Of a stretch of 64,000 nucleotides of DNA, positions 34,182 to 42,398 are shown in pieces (positions within the stretch are counted from its first letter, which is position 1; each line of letters starts with the position of its first letter). This stretch comes from Oleiharenicola sp. Its GTDB lineage: Bacteria; Verrucomicrobiota; Verrucomicrobiia; Opitutales; Opitutaceae. The position numbers and the translations under genes are program-made. Location of the stretch: NCBI GenBank assembly GCA_025363455.1, contig JANYDW010000065.1, positions 62,001 through 126,000 of the forward strand, given 5' to 3'. The notes below the pieces were generated by a model that was not told where the DNA came from, searched no databases, and saw only the letters and a list, made by a program, of their open reading frames with translations.

Positions 34182-35347
34182 AACCCCGTTCCTTTCTTTC
34201 CTGCGCGGCGGCGGCTTTGGTCGCCACCTCCCTGCTCGCGATCGATTTCGGCGGCCTGAGCAAGGGTCTCGATACCTTCAAAAAGGGCATGGATACCGCC
34301 AAGGATGCCAGCAAAGTCGCCAAAGGTGCGGCCGGCATCGGCCCGGAGGAGGAAAAAGTCATTGGAGACTCCGTCGCCCTCGAGGTAGTCGGCACCTACG
34401 GCGGCTTGGTCCGCGACGAAGCTGTCGTGCGCCGGGTCAACCTTGTTGGCCGGGCGTTGGCCCGCTATTCCGACCGGCCCGAGTTGGAATGGCGTTTCGC
34501 CGTGCTCAATTCGGATCAGATCAACGCCTTTTCCGCGCCGGGCGGCTACGTCTTCATCACGCGCGCCCTCTACGAAAAGGCACCGTCCGACGACCTGCTC
34601 GCGGGCATCCTGGCACACGAAATCGGCCACATCACGGGCAAACACGCGTTGAACATCATCCGACGCGAAGAACTGATGGCGGGCGGCGGCAGCCTCCTTG
34701 ACAAGTACAGCGGAGACTACCGGGAAGCCAAATCCGCGGCGGGCCAGGTTGACGCCCAACTCCAACAGTTCGACGTCGGGGTCGGCAAGATCACCAAACA
34801 GCTCCTCGAAAAAGGTTTTGATGCTCCTACCGAGTTCAAGGCCGACCAGACCGGGCACGACCTGGCCAAGCTCACCGGATACGCTCCTGGCGGCTTGCGC
34901 GCCGTGCTCACCTCGCTGCAGAAAGCGGGCGGAAAATCGAAGACTGTTTTCTCCACCCACCCGCCGTTGGCGGAGCGGCTGCAAAAACTCCCCGACGAGC
35001 CCGCGCCGCCAATCGAAACCGCTGCTGCCGTCGCGGTGGCACAAAAGCCGGCGGGACAGAAACAGGCGCTCACTGAACTCCTGGCCAAATTGTCGTCGGG
35101 CTCCCCGGTCGAACTCGCCCGCGTGAACGGCCAGCGGGTCCGGCTGCAGGCCTACAACGGTGCCTCGGCCTGGTCGCGCGCCGACGCCGGGGATTTGCTG
35201 CTGCAGGTCGTGCGCGGCAGCGTCATGGTGGAATTCCGCACCGGTCCGGTCGCGCTGGGCACCGGCGAGCTCCTGACGATCCCCCGTGGCACCGAATACC
35301 GCACGCTGGCGGATGCGAACGCCGCGGCGATCTTCGTGTCTCCCTGA
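34178..35347 (+). CDS. M48-family metalloprotease with C-terminal cupin-like domain
   Basis: A 389-residue exported protein (signal MKPRSFLSCAAAALVATSLLA). The zinc-binding motif AHEIGHITGKHAL lies near residue 145, after NSDQINAFSAPGGYVFIT, which is typical of M48 proteases. The family's third ligand region is FKADQTGHDLAKLTGY. From about 310 to the end, a beta-rich segment reads like a cupin barrel (DLLLQVVRGSVMVEF, LGTGELLTIPRGTEYRTLAD) but lacks the metal-binding His pair. The fusion is uncommon. The gene ends the cyclase-SH3-protease operon; its start overlaps the SH3 stop by four bases. Confidence 0.85.
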   Translation: MKPRSFLSCAAAALVATSLLAIDFGGLSKGLDTFKKGMDTAKDASKVAKGAAGIGPEEEKVIGDSVALEVVGTYGGLVRDEAVVRRVNLVGRALARYSDRPELEWRFAVLNSDQINAFSAPGGYVFITRALYEKAPSDDLLAGILAHEIGHITGKHALNIIRREELMAGGGSLLDKYSGDYREAKSAAGQVDAQLQQFDVGVGKITKQLLEKGFDAPTEFKADQTGHDLAKLTGYAPGGLRAVLTSLQKAGGKSKTVFSTHPPLAERLQKLPDEPAPPIETAAAVAVAQKPAGQKQALTELLAKLSSGSPVELARVNGQRVRLQAYNGASAWSRADAGDLLLQVVRGSVMVEFRTGPVALGTGELLTIPRGTEYRTLADANAAAIFVSP

Positions 35348-35353
35348 GCCGGG

Positions 35354-35370
35354 GGGCGTCTGAAACGCCC
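35354..35370 (+). terminator. Hairpin after the cyclase operon, possible terminator
   Basis: GGGCGT and ACGCCC pair around CTGAA, seven bases after the protease stop. A T-run (TGTTTTTAA) occurs about 20 bases later rather than directly after the stem, so this is a weak candidate. Confidence 0.35.
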
Positions 35371-35397
35371 GAGAACCGATCTGTTTTTAAACCACTC

Positions 35398-35588
35398 ATG
35401 CATCGCCTAACAGCTCTGCTACTTGGTGCGCTGCGCCTGATCGGCTCCGCATGGGGCCTCGAGGGGTCGGCTAATCGCCGACGAGCAAACCAATCATGTT
35501 GCCCAGCGGCGATTAGCCGCTCCCCGAAACCAAAACCGGAGCCGATTAAGCGAAGGGGACTTCCAAGCAGAGCCGTTAGGCGATGCAT
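35398..35588. repeat. 191-bp imperfect palindrome with attC-like ends
   Basis: Perfect 14-bp outer arms (35398-35411 and 35575-35588) contain GCCTAAC on the left and GTTAGGC on the right, matching the RYYYAAC/GTTRRRY core of integron attC sites. Further paired blocks are 35412-35420 with 35566-35574, GATCGGCTCCG with its partner near 35537-35547, and a perfect 13-bp inner pair (35468-35480 with 35507-35519). No integrase gene is present. The arms pair beyond the presumed cores, which ordinary attC sites do not, so a REP-like element is the alternative. Confidence 0.6.
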
Positions 35589-35639
35589 TGGTGGTCAAAC
35601 CCTCTGGCGGTTTGAAAACTCGCCCCAATCCTGCACCCC

Positions 35640-35999
35640 ATGCAAAAGATAAACCTCGCGGAGAAACTAAGCACCTTCACCGCGCACTGGAGCCCGAAGA
35701 TCATCGCGGAGCTCAACGGCCAGCACGTCAAGTTGGTCAAGTTCCGCGGGGAGTTCGTGTGGCATCACCACGAGAACGAAGACGAGCTGTTCCTGGTCGT
35801 GCGTGGTTCGTTCCGGATGGAGCTTCGTGATCGCGTCGTGGAAATTCATGAGGGCGAGCTGTTCGTCGTGCCACGCGGCGTGGAGCACCGCCCGGTCGCC
35901 GACGCGGAGGTCAGCGTGCTGCTGTTCGAGCCCGCCTCGACGGTGAATACCGGCTCGGCCGGCGGCACGCGCACCGTGGCCCGGCCGGACTGGATTTGA
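35640..35999 (+). CDS. Single-domain cupin protein
   Basis: A 119-residue protein with a classic cupin barrel. Motif 1 is FVWHHHENEDELFLVVRG (two His and a Glu as metal ligands) and motif 2 is GELFVVPRGVEHRPVAD (the last His). It should bind a divalent metal; small cupins like this act as isomerases, dioxygenases or sugar-binding proteins, and the substrate cannot be told. It follows the 191-bp palindrome and is not coupled to the protease-cupin gene upstream. Confidence 0.88.
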   Translation: MQKINLAEKLSTFTAHWSPKIIAELNGQHVKLVKFRGEFVWHHHENEDELFLVVRGSFRMELRDRVVEIHEGELFVVPRGVEHRPVADAEVSVLLFEPASTVNTGSAGGTRTVARPDWI

Positions 36000-36079
36000 T
36001 TTTACCACAAAATAACCCGCGACCTGAAACCTGTCCCCCACTCAGGAACGTCTCCTCTGTAACCCAACCTCCTTCCCAT

Positions 36080-36766
36080 ATGAAAACTTCTCTCCGCCTC
36101 CCTGCCCTCGCCATACTCTTGCTCACTTCCTTCGCCCTGATCGCCGCGTCCTCCGCACCGGCGGCCGAGAAGAAGGAGAAAACCAGAAAGGCCACCGGCA
36201 CCTATTCCACGGGCGAAGGCAAGTCCGGCTCCGTCGAGAGCACCACCACCCGCGAGAAGGGCAAGATGACCCGCGAGACCTCTGCCACCAATCAGGACGG
36301 CGAGACCACCACCAGCGAAGCCGAGCGCAGCTGGGACAAGAACACCGGAACTGGCGCCGCCGCCCGCACCACCACCGGACCCGGCGGCAAAACCGCCAAG
36401 ACCACCAGCACCTCGAAGAAGAACGCGGACGGCACCGTCACCACCGACGGCAGCCGCACCGGGTTCAACGGCAAGACCAGCTCCTTTGAAAGCACCGCGA
36501 CCAAGACCGAGAATGGCCGCACCTCCACCGGCACCATCACCGGACCGGAGGGCAAAACCGCCACGACCACGGGCTCCGTGACCCACGAGAACGGCGTCAC
36601 CACCAAGACCCAGACTTTGACCGGCCCGAACGGCAAGACCTCCGAGCGCGAGGTTTCGTCGAAGAAAAATGACGATGGCACCGTCACGCGCACCATCGAA
36701 TCCACCGGACCGGATGGCAAGACTTCGACCCGCACGGAAACCGTGAAGGTAGAGACGACGCCCTGA
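36080..36766 (+). CDS. Exported Thr/Gly/Lys-rich repeat protein
   Basis: A 228-residue protein with a signal peptide (MKTSLRLPALAILLLTSFAL). The mature chain is almost entirely a degenerate repeat of about 20-25 residues around TTGPGGKTAKTTSTSKKNADGT and TGPDGKTSTRTETV, so each unit alternates Gly-Lys-Thr turns with Thr-rich strands. It should form an extended beta structure or stay disordered. The high Thr/Ser content suggests a surface location. Function unknown. ATG 36080 starts the signal; an upstream codon adds only leader sequence. Confidence 0.75.
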   Translation: MKTSLRLPALAILLLTSFALIAASSAPAAEKKEKTRKATGTYSTGEGKSGSVESTTTREKGKMTRETSATNQDGETTTSEAERSWDKNTGTGAAARTTTGPGGKTAKTTSTSKKNADGTVTTDGSRTGFNGKTSSFESTATKTENGRTSTGTITGPEGKTATTTGSVTHENGVTTKTQTLTGPNGKTSEREVSSKKNDDGTVTRTIESTGPDGKTSTRTETVKVETTP

Positions 36767-36800
36767 GCCGGCGGGAAAAGTTGTTAGTTAAAGTTTCCAT

Positions 36801-36906
36801 ACACACCCCGCCCTGACGGGCACCCCTCTGCACAGAGGGGAATTTTCCGTGGCGTGGTTTGGGTCCCTTCTATGAAGAGGGGTGGCGCGCATGCGCCGGG
36901 GTGTGT
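36801..36906. repeat. Compound palindromic element with ACACACCCC ends
   Basis: Outer arms ACACACCCC (36801-36809) and GGGGTGTGT (36898-36906) enclose the pairs CACCCCTCT..AGAGGGG and GGCGCGCATGCGCC. It fills most of the 204-base gap before the second AmpG-like gene and is a different class from the GGCGGGATCGCTG elements. Confidence 0.65.
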
Positions 36907-36970
36907 TGTTCAGCGCCTTGCTTTTCAACCGTTGCGCCGGGCCGCGCCGACCGCCACGTTTCCCGCATCG

Positions 36971-38245
36971 ATGGCCCGCCCGCCCCCCAGTCCGCAGAAG
37001 CCCTGGCGCTGGATTCCCACCCTCTATTTTGCCCAAGGCCTGCCTAATGTCGCGATGACCAGCCTGGCGGTCGTCATGTTCAAGAACCTGGGCGTCTCGA
37101 ACCGTGACATCGCATTCTACACCAGCATGCCCTACCTGCCGTGGGTCATCAAACCGCTGTGGTCTCCCCTGGTGGAGTTGGTGGGCAAGAAGCGCGGCTG
37201 GATCGTCGGCCTGCAGTTCGTGGTCGGCATCGCCTTCGCCACCGTGGCGCTGACCCTGCCGGCGCCGGATTTTTTCCGCTACGCCCTCGCGGTGCTCTGG
37301 CTCATGGCGTTCAGTTCGGCCACGCACGACATCGCGGCGGACGGCTTTTATCTGCTCGCGCTGCCGCCGCACCTGCAGGCGGCGTTCGTCGGGGTGCGCA
37401 GCACCTGCTTCCGGCTGTCGATCCTGTTCGGCAAAGGCGGCCTAGTGGCCTTGTCGGGATGGCTGCTGAACCTCACCGGCAGCGCCGCGCAAGCGTGGGG
37501 CGGGATCTTCCTGCTGCTCGCCGGCATTTTTCTGCTCGCGGGTATTTATCACCTGCGGGTCCTGCCGCACCTCGCGGCTGATGGCGCGCAGAGGTCGACG
37601 CCATCCACGCCGGGGGATTTCTGGCGGGTGTTTGCGACGTTTTTTGCCAAGCCCGGCATCGGGATCGCGGTGACTTTTCTGCTGCTGTACCGGCTGGCCG
37701 AGGCGCTGGCGCTGAAACTGGTAGAGCCTTTCCTGCTCGATCCACGGGCTAAGGGCGGACTGGGACTTACCAACGCCCAGCTGGGTTTGAGCTATGGTGG
37801 CGTGGGGGTCGCCGCGTTGCTCGCGGGTGGCCTGCTCGGCGGCTGGCTGATTTCGCGCCACGGGCTCCGGCGGATGCTCTGGCCGATGCTGCTCGTCATG
37901 CATGTGCCTATCGTGGTTTTTCTCCTGCTGGCAAAATTTCAACCCGAGACCCTCGTTGTCATCAGCGCGGCGCTCGCCGTCGAGCAGTTCGGCTATGGCT
38001 TCGGCTTCACGGCCTATATGGTCTACATGATGATGATCGCCGAGGGGGAACACCAAACCGCCCACTATGCAATCTGCACCGGCTTCATGGCGCTCGGCCT
38101 CATGCTGCCCGGCATGTTTGCCGGTGATCTGCAGGAGTCCGTGGGTTACGCGGGCTTCTTCGCCTGGGTCTGCGTGGCCACGCTGCCCTCATTTGCGGCC
38201 ACGGCTCTGCTTAAAGTCGACCCGGCTTTCGGCAAGCGGCTGTAG
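36971..38245 (+). CDS. AmpG-like (PAT family) major facilitator transporter, second copy
   Basis: A 424-residue inner-membrane carrier with about twelve helices. The start at 36971 (MARPPPSPQKPWRWIPTLYF) avoids the upstream repeat. It shares the family signatures of 13920-15218: YFAQGLPNVAM, WVIKPLWSPLVE and FSSATHDIAADG. AmpG-type carriers import cell-wall fragments. Its convergent neighbour is an N-acetylmuramoyl-alanine amidase-like lipoprotein, which could produce such fragments; this functional link is inference from adjacency. Confidence 0.85.
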   Translation: MARPPPSPQKPWRWIPTLYFAQGLPNVAMTSLAVVMFKNLGVSNRDIAFYTSMPYLPWVIKPLWSPLVELVGKKRGWIVGLQFVVGIAFATVALTLPAPDFFRYALAVLWLMAFSSATHDIAADGFYLLALPPHLQAAFVGVRSTCFRLSILFGKGGLVALSGWLLNLTGSAAQAWGGIFLLLAGIFLLAGIYHLRVLPHLAADGAQRSTPSTPGDFWRVFATFFAKPGIGIAVTFLLLYRLAEALALKLVEPFLLDPRAKGGLGLTNAQLGLSYGGVGVAALLAGGLLGGWLISRHGLRRMLWPMLLVMHVPIVVFLLLAKFQPETLVVISAALAVEQFGYGFGFTAYMVYMMMIAEGEHQTAHYAICTGFMALGLMLPGMFAGDLQESVGYAGFFAWVCVATLPSFAATALLKVDPAFGKRL

Positions 38246-38282
38246 AAAACTCGCGGGCCCGCCCGGCCCGCGGCCCCCAATC

Positions 38283-38309
38283 CATTTGTAGTCTATCAAA
38301 CTACAAATG
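38283..38309. terminator. Perfect 10-bp stem between convergent genes
   Basis: CATTTGTAGT and ACTACAAATG pair perfectly around CTATCAA. It is AT-rich compared with its surroundings and lies between two convergent genes, so it probably ends transcription from both sides. No long T-run follows. Confidence 0.55.
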
Positions 38310-38329
38310 TCGGAGGCGTGGCGCGATGG

Positions 38330-39436
38330 TTACTTCAACAGTGCGCGCGCTCCGTCGATGACCTTGTCCCATTGCAACGCCGGACCGGGATCTTGCTTGT
38401 TGGTCTGGATGTGAAAATGGCCGAGCACGCCGTGGAATCGCGCCAGCACGTCGTCGGGCAGTTTATTTGGAATGACCTGCCCGCTGCGGTCGCGGGGGTA
38501 GTCGCAAGCCAGACGGGGAAATACGCGGCAAAGGGCCGCCGTGAGTTTGCTCAATGCCGCGTATTGTTCCGGCGTGAAGTCGTATTGCTCCAGCACATGT
38601 CCTTGCACCACTCCGCGAATCCGCGCATCGCGCGCCGGCCGCGCCTGAAAATTCTTGGTGCGGATCCGCGGGTCGCCCACGCCTTTCGGCACCACCAGTT
38701 GCGTGCGGCCCTGGGCGTCCCGCCGATACCACTCGTTGAGCAGCTTGGCGTCGGTCGGCAGATGGGCGCCGACGTTTGCGATCTCGACGCCAATCGAGCG
38801 GTCGTTGGCAATCGTGGCATGCAGCGCTTTTTCCTCGAGGTCGAGCGTCTGATAGATGGTACCGTCGAGATCGAGCAGGAAGTGCACGCTGAGCCCGCGC
38901 TGGCCCAGCGTGGTGAAACAGCCGCTGCTGACGCCACTGCCGTCGTAGTGGAGAACGAACTGGTCCACCCGTTGCTGGAGCGAGGCCAGGTCGCCATGGC
39001 GCAGGGACTGGCCCTGGCCGGTCGCGACCGTGATTTCTCGCACCCCGAAGTTCTTCGTAGCGACGGGTGCAGGCGGGGTCGTGGCGGCGGCGCGCGGCTT
39101 GACCGGTCTCTTGGCCGCCGGCTTGACCGGTGGCGGCGGCCGATAGGCGTCGTAGCCACCCGGGTCCATCCACATCACGACTCGGGTTCCTGTGTGAAAC
39201 CAGCGACCGGCCACGATGATTTCGTCGCCTTGGCGGACAATGGGGACCACGGGCGTGGGTGGGAGGGGTGCCACTGGGCCGGTTTCGTGCGGTACCGGCG
39301 GGTTCCGCGGCGGCGCAGGTGGCGGTCGCGTCTGGCAGGCGGCTAAGAAGCTGAACGTAAACAGCAGCAGCCAGGTAGGGCCCGACCTCCGGGCGGGCCG
39401 GGTGTGGCGTATCAGTACTCGATTTGAAAAAGCCAC
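38330..39436 (-). CDS. N-acetylmuramoyl-L-alanine amidase-like lipoprotein (Amidase_2/PGRP fold)
   Basis: A 368-residue predicted lipoprotein: LLLFTFSFLAAC is the lipobox region, with Cys near residue 34. A Pro-rich linker leads to a short beta segment (about 68-95) and then the Amidase_2 domain from about 150: FVLHYDGSG carries the first zinc His, SVHFLLDLDGTIYQTLD and SIGVEIANVG are typical, and the final LGHFHIQTNKQDPGPAL supplies the last ligands. It should cut the bond between muramic acid and the stem peptide in the periplasm. The N-terminal RPARRSGPT is encoded by one arm of a palindromic repeat (39374-39400), which gives the signal peptide its positive charges. Confidence 0.88.
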   Translation of the reverse strand: MAFSNRVLIRHTRPARRSGPTWLLLFTFSFLAACQTRPPPAPPRNPPVPHETGPVAPLPPTPVVPIVRQGDEIIVAGRWFHTGTRVVMWMDPGGYDAYRPPPPVKPAAKRPVKPRAAATTPPAPVATKNFGVREITVATGQGQSLRHGDLASLQQRVDQFVLHYDGSGVSSGCFTTLGQRGLSVHFLLDLDGTIYQTLDLEEKALHATIANDRSIGVEIANVGAHLPTDAKLLNEWYRRDAQGRTQLVVPKGVGDPRIRTKNFQARPARDARIRGVVQGHVLEQYDFTPEQYAALSKLTAALCRVFPRLACDYPRDRSGQVIPNKLPDDVLARFHGVLGHFHIQTNKQDPGPALQWDKVIDGARALLK

Positions 39437-39571
39437 GGCTCATTTTCCCGACATAATCCCGCGTTCTTCGCAGCAGACGGTCACAAAGAAGACCGCGCCG
39501 CGCCCGGCCCAGGACGGAGGTTTGTGTCCCAAGGGTTTTCGTTCCGGCCCGCCCGGAGGTCGGGCCCTACC
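39374..39571. repeat. Palindromic element with perfect 27-bp arms, overlapping the amidase gene
   Basis: The arms at 39374-39400 and 39545-39571 are exact reverse complements starting GGTAGGGCCCGACCTCC. The left arm lies inside the amidase coding region; the right arm lies upstream of it. The 144 bases between contain the amidase start and presumably its promoter. Confidence 0.85.
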
Positions 39572-39600
39572 CGTTTCACGATCAGGCGAACACCGTTCAT

Positions 39601-40815
39601 TCATCGTGAAACCAAGATCGGGAAGCCATGCTTTCGGAGGGCGCGGTGCAATTCGCGGATATGGGCGTGGTCGCGCGTCTCGACCGTGCAGACGGCGTTG
39701 ACCGCGGAAACGTCGGGCCCGCTGAAGGCGCGGTCGTGCGCGATGTCCTTGATGCTCGCCCCGCTGGCGGCGATGACCCCCGTCAGTTCGGCGAGACCGC
39801 CCGGGCGGTCGCTGATGAGGGCGGTGAAGCGCGTGAGGCGGCCGTCATGCACAAGGCCCTTCTCAATCACGCGGCTGAGGATCGCGGGGTCGATGTTGCC
39901 GCCGCAGACCGTGAGCACGACCTTTTTGCCGCGCAGCTCGGGCAGCAGCCCGGCCATGATGGCCGCCAGCGGCGCGGCGGCGGCGCCCTCCACGACGGTC
40001 TTCTCGAGCTCCACCATGCGCAGGATGGCGAGGGCGATCCAGTTTTCCGGCACGCGCACGACTCGGTCGACGTGGCGCCGGGCGAGGGCGAAGGCGTTGT
40101 CTCCCACCCGCAGCACGGCGAGACCGTCAGCCAACGTGGCCCGGCGCGGAATGGTGACGGGGCGGCCGGCCTTGAGCGCGGCCGTGAAACTGGCGGTCGC
40201 CACCGACTCGACGCCAATGATCTTGATCCGCGGGCGCAGCGCCTTCGCCGCGACCGCCACGCCGGCAATCAGGCCGGCCCCGCCCACCGGGCAGACAATC
40301 GCGTCAGCGTCGCGCACCTGTTCCAGGATTTCCAGTGCCATCGTGCCTTGCCCGGCGATGATGTCGGGGTTGTCGAAACCATGGAGGTAGGCGAGCCCAT
40401 CGCTGGCCACCAGTTCGTCGGCGCGGGTGCGCGCCTCGGCAAAATCCCGGCCGGCCACCACCACGCGAGCGCCGAGGCGCCGGCACGTGCTCACTTTGAT
40501 CAAGGGCGCATAATCAGGCATGACCACCGTCACGGGCACGCCGAGCAGCTGGCCGTGATAGGCGAGCCCGAGCGCGTGATTACCGGCCGAAGCCGCAACC
40601 ACCCCGAGTTTTTTCTGCCGGGGCGGGAGGCGCAGGAGAGCGTTCCTCGCCCCGCGTTCCTTGAACGAACCCGTGCGCTGCAGGTTGTCCAATTTGCAGA
40701 AGATCCGCACCCCGGTCATCTCGGTCAACGGGATGGATTCCGGGCAGGGAGTGACCACCACCCCACTGGCGATGCGCCGGCGGGCGGCACGGATGTCGGC
40801 AAGCGTGACACGCAT
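39601..40815 (-). CDS. ilvA: Threonine ammonia-lyase (threonine dehydratase)
   Basis: A 404-residue cytoplasmic, pyridoxal-phosphate enzyme converting threonine to 2-oxobutanoate and ammonia, the first step toward isoleucine. The cofactor Lys lies in GSFKERGARNAL near residue 52. The phosphate-binding Gly-rich loop is CPVGGAGLIAGV near 180, and VVASAGNHALGLA is the usual second motif. The last 75 residues (FTALISDRPGGLAELTG) form an ACT-like regulatory domain. The length of about 400 fits the IlvA/TdcB form with one ACT domain. It stands alone on the minus strand. Confidence 0.92.
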   Translation of the reverse strand: MRVTLADIRAARRRIASGVVVTPCPESIPLTEMTGVRIFCKLDNLQRTGSFKERGARNALLRLPPRQKKLGVVAASAGNHALGLAYHGQLLGVPVTVVMPDYAPLIKVSTCRRLGARVVVAGRDFAEARTRADELVASDGLAYLHGFDNPDIIAGQGTMALEILEQVRDADAIVCPVGGAGLIAGVAVAAKALRPRIKIIGVESVATASFTAALKAGRPVTIPRRATLADGLAVLRVGDNAFALARRHVDRVVRVPENWIALAILRMVELEKTVVEGAAAAPLAAIMAGLLPELRGKKVVLTVCGGNIDPAILSRVIEKGLVHDGRLTRFTALISDRPGGLAELTGVIAASGASIKDIAHDRAFSGPDVSAVNAVCTVETRDHAHIRELHRALRKHGFPILVSR

Positions 40816-40930
40816 GGTCTTGCTTTAGGCCGGTTCGGGCCGGGCGCGCAACCTTGTTACGAACCCGGCCGGGATAATCGTTGCTGACAGCGGCGCTATT
40901 CACCGCAAGCTTCGGGCGTTTTTCCACGTC

Positions 40931-41281
40931 ATGTATCAAGTCACTTTTTCCGAACAGAGCATGCGCGAGCTGAACCGGCTCGACAAGCTGGCGCAGATGG
41001 AGGCGATCGATCCCATCAGCAAGATCCGGCCATCGGACCTCTCCAACCCGCGGGAACCGCTCGGCCGCTTCACTCGCGGGAACCGCACGTTCTATCGGCT
41101 GCGTTCGGGGGATTTCCGGTTCTATTTTGACGTCAAGGATGACACCCTGCACACGCACTACATCCTGCACAAGGACTCGCTCGAGGACGTGCTTTTCCGG
41201 ATGAAGTTGCCCGTGTCGGAACAACAGCTTTTCGAGCAGCACTCGAAGTTCTGGAAGTATCTGGACAGCCTGACGAAATAA
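40931..41281 (+). CDS. RelE/ParE-fold-like protein without a partner antitoxin
   Basis: A 116-residue protein starting MYQVTFSEQSMRELNRLDK. The order of helix pair, then strands with LGRFTRGNRTFYRLRSGDFRFYF and HTHYILHKDSLEDVLFR, resembles the RelE/ParE toxin fold. There is no small antitoxin gene on either side: upstream is ilvA on the other strand, and pssA starts nine bases downstream on the same strand. It is probably a stable chromosomal family member rather than an active toxin-antitoxin module, and may be cotranscribed with pssA. Confidence 0.7.
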   Translation: MYQVTFSEQSMRELNRLDKLAQMEAIDPISKIRPSDLSNPREPLGRFTRGNRTFYRLRSGDFRFYFDVKDDTLHTHYILHKDSLEDVLFRMKLPVSEQQLFEQHSKFWKYLDSLTK

Positions 41282-41289
41282 TCGCGCCC

Positions 41290-42207
41290 ATGTCGGATCT
41301 TTCGCAACGCGACAATCCCTACAACGTCACCCAGGCGAGTCGGATCTACTTTCTGCCGAACTTGATGACGGCAGGCAACCTCTTGTGCGGCTTTCTGGCC
41401 GTCATCCGCTGCATCCAGGCGCGCCTGATCACCGACGGCGGGGACTATGCCGCCTCGCACGCGGCGGGCGACGCCCTGCATGTCTCCAGCGCCCTTTACA
41501 CGCAGGCGGTGTGGCTGATCCTGGCGGCGGTGGTCTTTGACTCGTTGGACGGGCGGCTGGCGCGGATGGGCGGCCGCACTTCGCTGTTTGGCGCGGAGTT
41601 TGATTCCCTCGCCGACGTGGTGTCCTTCGGCGTAGCGCCCGCTTTGATGGTTTTCTTCCTGATCCTGACCCCGCGGGAGGAATACCCGTGGTTTAAGGAG
41701 CTGGGCTGGATCATCGCGTTCATCTACCTGCTGTGCGGGGCGGTGCGGTTGGCCCGTTTCAACGTAATCACCAATCCCCTGCTCCACCGCGCTGACGCCG
41801 ACTCGAGCAAGGATTTCATCGGCATGCCCATCCCGGCGGCCGCGGGCACGGTGGCCACCCTGGTCCTGCTACTGCTTAACCTGGCGGCCAATGCCCGGGA
41901 ATTGCGCCAGCTGACCATCGCCCTGCCGCTGCTCCTGATCCTGGTCTCGTTTCTGATGGTCAGCACGGTTCGCTATCCCAGCTTCAAGCAGGTAAACTGG
42001 GAGACCAAAACCCGTTTCCGGAGTTTTGTCGGGCTGATTATTGTCGGCGTGGTGGTCTGGCGGCTGCGGGAAATCTCTTTTTTCTTCCTTTTCCTGGCCT
42101 ACATCTCCTACGGCCTTTTCACCCATTACCAGCGCGGAGTCCGGCACGCCCAGATGCGGGCGCTCCGCCGGAAAGTTGTGAAAATGAAGCAGGAAGCTTC
42201 CGAATAA
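41290..42207 (+). CDS. pssA: CDP-diacylglycerol-serine O-phosphatidyltransferase
   Basis: A 305-residue inner-membrane enzyme making phosphatidylserine from CDP-diacylglycerol and serine, the precursor of phosphatidylethanolamine. The CDP-alcohol phosphotransferase motif is complete: DSLDGRLARMGG followed by FGAEFDSLADVVSFGVAPA, with all the Asp residues expected for metal and catalysis (about residues 80-115). Around it lie about seven hydrophobic segments; FLPNLMTAGNLLCGFLAV is the usual start of the first. The tail is basic. It follows the RelE-like gene by eight bases. Confidence 0.93.
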   Translation: MSDLSQRDNPYNVTQASRIYFLPNLMTAGNLLCGFLAVIRCIQARLITDGGDYAASHAAGDALHVSSALYTQAVWLILAAVVFDSLDGRLARMGGRTSLFGAEFDSLADVVSFGVAPALMVFFLILTPREEYPWFKELGWIIAFIYLLCGAVRLARFNVITNPLLHRADADSSKDFIGMPIPAAAGTVATLVLLLLNLAANARELRQLTIALPLLLILVSFLMVSTVRYPSFKQVNWETKTRFRSFVGLIIVGVVVWRLREISFFFLFLAYISYGLFTHYQRGVRHAQMRALRRKVVKMKQEASE

Positions 42208-42218
42208 CTTTCTGGTGT

Positions 42219-42248
42219 GAACAACCCGCCGGTTATTCTTGGTTGTTC
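42219..42248 (+). terminator. Possible terminator or alternative hairpin after pssA
   Basis: GAACAACC pairs with GGTTGTTC. An overlapping GC-rich pair, CCCGCC with GGCGGG, could form instead. It lies 11 bases after the pssA stop. The rest of the 191-base gap to dnaN is AT-richer than its surroundings and probably holds the dnaN promoter; no DnaA-box cluster was seen. Confidence 0.4.
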
Positions 42249-42398
42249 AGGCGGGCCTCACAACTTCGCGCGAATGATTTCCCCAATGAAAACCTCAGGT
42301 TACCGGCAAACTCGCAGACCATAATAATACGGATACTTCCTTGTTGAATACCTCTCTAATCATCCTTTGTTAGTTAAAGCCCATAAACGCTTCGCCCG

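Noticed and set aside
40931-41281. Type II toxin-antitoxin module
   Set aside because: Only a RelE-like protein is present; neither neighbour is an antitoxin.
42208-42398. Replication origin next to dnaN
   Set aside because: No dnaA gene, no cluster of DnaA boxes and no AT-rich repeat array is seen; the gap fits a promoter and terminator.
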